Shown here piece after piece: positions 6,277-8,382 of a stretch of DNA of 8,382 bases. The stretch comes from Pseudomonadota bacterium (GTDB taxonomy: Bacteria > Pseudomonadota > Alphaproteobacteria > Acetobacterales > Acetobacteraceae). The stretch covers positions 1 to 8,382 of the forward strand of contig JAJZCS010000076.1 in NCBI GenBank assembly GCA_021829055.1, given 5' to 3'. Both the position numbers and the translations under genes were made by a program. Below the pieces are notes generated by a model. The model worked only from the letters and a program-made list of their open reading frames with translations. It made no database searches and was not told the DNA's origin. Numbering within the stretch: the stretch's first letter is position 1; the number at the start of each line of letters is the position of its first letter.

Positions 6277-7901
6277 GAACGCTCCTCGGAATCGCCCTGC
6301 CTTGGAAACGCCGCAGCCTCGTTGCAGTATTTGGCGCTTGGGTTGCATTCGCGGCGCTTGGCACAAACATCGCTCTAACGGCGATGACCGGCCGTTTCAT
6401 AGCTGCTGCAGCGATTGGCACCACCGTCGCCCTACCACTGTCGCTGGGAATCCTTGGCCTCGCGCTCCCGATGCTGCGGTACTTCGAGCGTCTATTCGCT
6501 CATGATGTCAGCTTTCGTATGCTAACTGACGTACGCATTTGGCTTTTTTGTCGTCTTGCCGCTGGAGGCGCTGGCGGTCTCGGATTCCGCCGTGGTGGTA
6601 TAGCACTTGGACGCCTTGTGACCGATGTCGAGGCGCTGAACACGCTCTATCCGCGTGTCCTCCTCCCCACGGCTGGAGCCGTCCTGCTAGTCCCGGTCAT
6701 GCTGCTTGTAGTAGGCCAAGAATCCTGGCTCGCTGCAAGCGTTGTCGTCGTATGTTTTGTGCTTGCTGGCCTTGTTGTACTACTGGCGGGATTCCACTCG
6801 GCACGCGCTGCGACCGGCAACACAGCCCAAGCGATCGCGACTTTAAGAGTGGCCACCGACGATGCGCTTTCAGGCCTTCGTGAAATTAAAGTGTCTGGAG
6901 CTGACGGGATGATGCTGGCGCTCGTCCAGGCCCAGGAAGCCCGCGTCTTCCGTACCGAACGCGACTTTGCGGCCCAACGGGCCTTGATACGGGCGGTCGC
7001 GTTTCTCGCTGCCCAGGGAGCCTTGCTCACGGTCCTGCTAATTCATGGTGCAAACGTCACCCAGACGATCGCGGCGATCTTCGTCACAGTCGTAGCGTTT
7101 GAAGCCATCGCCATAATGCCCTGCGCCGGCGTGCTCGCGGGACACGCGACGGCTTCTGTAACCGGGTTGGTCGATATGGCTATGACGCAATCTTGCGCCC
7201 CTGACCCTCCGAGTCCAGCCATATTACCAAAGGCGACGGCCTTAAGTTTTGACCACGTCCGTTTTCGCTGGTCCGCAGACCATTCCCTGGTGTTTGAAGA
7301 TGTTTCGCTGCAGGTGCCTTCCATGGGGCGTGTCGCTGTCCTGGGGCCATCAGGTGCGGGAAAATCTACACTCGCCGCTCTCGCGCTGAAAGTTGTTTCC
7401 CCCGAGTCAGGCTGGATCCGCCTCGGAGGCGCTGACATTGCGAACCTACGTGCTGCGGACGTCCATAAAAAAATAGCCTACCTTTCCCACACCACTCATC
7501 TTTTTGGTGACACCATTCGTAATAACCTTCGTCTTGCCCGACGCGACGCTGATGATGCCGTAATTTGGGAAGCTCTTGAAGCTGTCCGCGTTGCGCATCT
7601 TGTCCGTGCTCTCCCGGACGGGCTGGATACTTGGATCGGCGAATACGGCATACAAATTTGTGGAGCCCAGGCGAGGCGCATTTTACTGGCCCGGACTCTG
7701 CTCAATCTTGCACCAATCCTGATCCTCGACGAACCCTGCGCCGGTCTTGACCTTGCGGCTCAACGCGAGTTCTTTGACATTCTCGGTGAAACACTGGGCA
7801 ATCGTAGTCTCTTGCTGGTCGGCCAGCATTTGGCCGGCACTGAACGGCTCGACCGGGTTTGGCGCCTACAGGGTGGACGCCTGATGTCAGCTACGGGTTA
7901 G
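6270..7901 (+). CDS. cydC: CydC subunit of the CydDC ABC exporter, with degenerate ATPase motifs
   Basis: The partner half-transporter of CydD, 543 residues (E. coli CydC is 573). The start is GTG 6270, with AAGG at 6260-6263 six bases upstream; TTG 6273 is an alternative. It overlaps the cydD stop, so translation is probably coupled. The N-terminus (LLGIALPWKRR, then a hydrophobic helix and GRFIAAAAIG) is typical of CydC. Hydrophobic segments follow at about 15-46, 52-70, 130-148, 153-174, 240-260 and 263-292. The ATPase has Walker A GPSGAGKST (359-367), Walker B with D487-E488 and D-loop LD (493-494), all intact. Three other motifs depart from the usual form: Q-loop position His (YLSHTTHLF, H407), signature ICGAQ (463-467), and H-loop position Gln (LVGQHL, Q519, followed by H520). 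The frame is clean and the protein ends normally, so this is not simple decay. No cydAB or cioAB genes are present in the window. Confidence 0.88.
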   Translation: MLRTLLGIALPWKRRSLVAVFGAWVAFAALGTNIALTAMTGRFIAAAAIGTTVALPLSLGILGLALPMLRYFERLFAHDVSFRMLTDVRIWLFCRLAAGGAGGLGFRRGGIALGRLVTDVEALNTLYPRVLLPTAGAVLLVPVMLLVVGQESWLAASVVVVCFVLAGLVVLLAGFHSARAATGNTAQAIATLRVATDDALSGLREIKVSGADGMMLALVQAQEARVFRTERDFAAQRALIRAVAFLAAQGALLTVLLIHGANVTQTIAAIFVTVVAFEAIAIMPCAGVLAGHATASVTGLVDMAMTQSCAPDPPSPAILPKATALSFDHVRFRWSADHSLVFEDVSLQVPSMGRVAVLGPSGAGKSTLAALALKVVSPESGWIRLGGADIANLRAADVHKKIAYLSHTTHLFGDTIRNNLRLARRDADDAVIWEALEAVRVAHLVRALPDGLDTWIGEYGIQICGAQARRILLARTLLNLAPILILDEPCAGLDLAAQREFFDILGETLGNRSLLLVGQHLAGTERLDRVWRLQGGRLMSATG

Positions 7902-8131
7902 TTATTCCGCGTCTCATCCGCAATTGGCACGATGGACTTTGAGGCGGCTCCTCCGCAAGCGTCAGTTTGGCTCACCATCGTCACGGATGACCGCGGCCGG
8001 AGACCATCCAGTTGCACATTGCCCCCCTGTATGATGCCACGGCGCGTCCTGGGCCCGTTCAACACGCCAACGGAAGGAACAACGGCATTTTGATTCATCA
8101 CCACCATGATGGCACCGTCCGGAGCTTGCAT
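7898..8131 (-). CDS. Small hypothetical protein, possibly a remnant cut by IS630
   Basis: A 77-residue open frame that I do not recognise. ATG 8131 is preceded by a good Shine-Dalgarno, GGAAGA (8142-8137), at five-base spacing. Its stop (TAA, 7900-7898) overlaps the cydC stop by two bases, so the genes meet tail-to-tail. Third codon positions favour G or C, which fits a coding frame. The protein has no signal peptide or clear membrane helix. The middle reads RGIIQGGNVQLDGLRP, followed later by a single Cys (DACGG). This loosely resembles the last domain of fimbrial ushers (G-rich strand, VxLxGL, then a Cys), but the match is too weak for a name. The frame stays open upstream of the ATG until a TAA at the IS630 junction (about 8158), so it may be the 3' end of a larger gene split by the insertion. 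An untranslated spurious frame remains possible. Confidence 0.4.
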   Translation of the reverse strand: MQAPDGAIMVVMNQNAVVPSVGVLNGPRTRRGIIQGGNVQLDGLRPRSSVTMVSQTDACGGAASKSIVPIADETRNN

Positions 8132-8158
8132 TATATTCTTCCGGCTAACGATCTCTTA

Positions 8159-8382
8159 TACCAGCTTCCCTAGACATTGACCCATGCCCACGTTCTGGTG
8201 CCGATGGAGGTGAGCCGTGTTGGGTCGTCGATGAGGAAGTTCCGGGCGTTCTTGCAAGCGATGACGATCGCTTCGTAGCTGTCCCGGACGAGCAGGCTGA
8301 GCTTGTTGGCGCGCAGGTAGTCCCAGACGTTCTCCATCGGGTTCAACTCGGGTGCATAGGGCGGCAGTGGCAGCAGAGTGAC
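8159..8382 (-). mobile_element. Right-hand end of an IS630-family insertion sequence, running off the window
   Basis: The window ends inside an IS630-type element. The transposase C-terminus is described separately. The element tip is probably at or just inside the TA-rich stretch TTATACCAGC (about 8156-8165), because IS630 elements insert at and duplicate a TA dinucleotide. The other end and its inverted repeat lie beyond the window, so the exact tip cannot be fixed here. Confidence 0.7.
8170..8382 (-). CDS. IS630-family transposase, C-terminal fragment (partial at window edge)
   Basis: The frame enters from the right edge and ends at TAG 8172-8170, giving the last 70 residues. The segment LPPYAPELNPMENVWDYLR is the hallmark of the DDE_3-type catalytic domain of IS630 transposases. 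The Glu of NPMEN is the third acidic residue of the catalytic triad. The rest (KLSLLVRDSYEAI..., ending WAWVNV) matches the usual short C-terminal tail, with the stop just inside the element end. The visible part is intact. Whether the whole gene is intact, or is in the two-frame form common in this family, cannot be seen. It is the end of a mobile element and is unrelated to the cyd genes. Confidence 0.88.
   Translation of the reverse strand, partial: VTLLPLPPYAPELNPMENVWDYLRANKLSLLVRDSYEAIVIACKNARNFLIDDPTRLTSIGTRTWAWVNV

Noticed and set aside
39..8382. A composite transposon carrying the cyd/panC block
   Set aside because: The two flanking elements belong to different families (IS481 and IS630), so they cannot act as a matched pair, and the cargo looks like ordinary core genes.
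1..8382. CRISPR array, tRNA, rRNA or riboswitch
   Set aside because: No spaced direct repeats, cloverleaf or known conserved RNA core was seen on either strand by eye.

Overview
The window looks like a chromosomal segment of an alphaproteobacterium. An acetic acid bacterium (Acetobacteraceae) is my best guess. That rests on the moderately high G+C content, the style of the CydD/CydC and PanC proteins, and the two insertion-sequence types at the edges. It is an inference from the sequence alone, and no marker gene settles the genus.

Layout, left to right. (1) About 39-530 is a decayed IS481-family insertion sequence. Its transposase has an in-frame stop, several frame changes and a missing catalytic core. 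(2) About 531-898 holds no gene I can support. (3) 899-2683, minus strand, encodes a complete SbmA/BacA-YddA type ABC transporter with permease and ATPase in one chain. (4) 2684-3450 is a 767-bp gap with a short tandem repeat, a palindrome and a weak candidate terminator for panC. (5) 3451-4275, minus strand, is panC (pantothenate synthetase), intact. (6) 4276-4554 is a divergent promoter region. (7) 4555-6276 and 6270-7901, plus strand, are cydD and cydC, overlapping by 7 bases and almost certainly co-transcribed. They encode the two half-transporters of the CydDC exporter needed to assemble cytochrome bd oxidase. (8) 7898-8131, minus strand, is a small ORF of unknown function with a good ribosome binding site, ending tail-to-tail with cydC. 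(9) From about 8159 to the right edge is the end of an IS630-family element carrying the last 70 residues of its transposase.

How the genes relate. CydD and CydC should form one heterodimeric inner-membrane ABC transporter acting in redox or heme homeostasis of the periplasm. PanC makes pantothenate, the precursor of coenzyme A, in the cytoplasm. The YddA-like protein is an inner-membrane ABC transporter of uncertain substrate. They do not form one pathway. The block looks like ordinary core genes sitting between two mobile-element scars.

The most unusual observation is in the nucleotide-binding domains of the CydDC pair. Both subunits keep intact Walker A and Walker B motifs, but both have a non-canonical signature motif (LSCSQ in CydD, ICGAQ in CydC). 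Both also have Gln where the H-loop His is expected, and CydC additionally has His where the Q-loop Gln is expected. The YddA-like ABC protein in the same window has all of these motifs in canonical form, which serves as an internal control. I did not find a convincing new defence system, CRISPR array or RNA gene.
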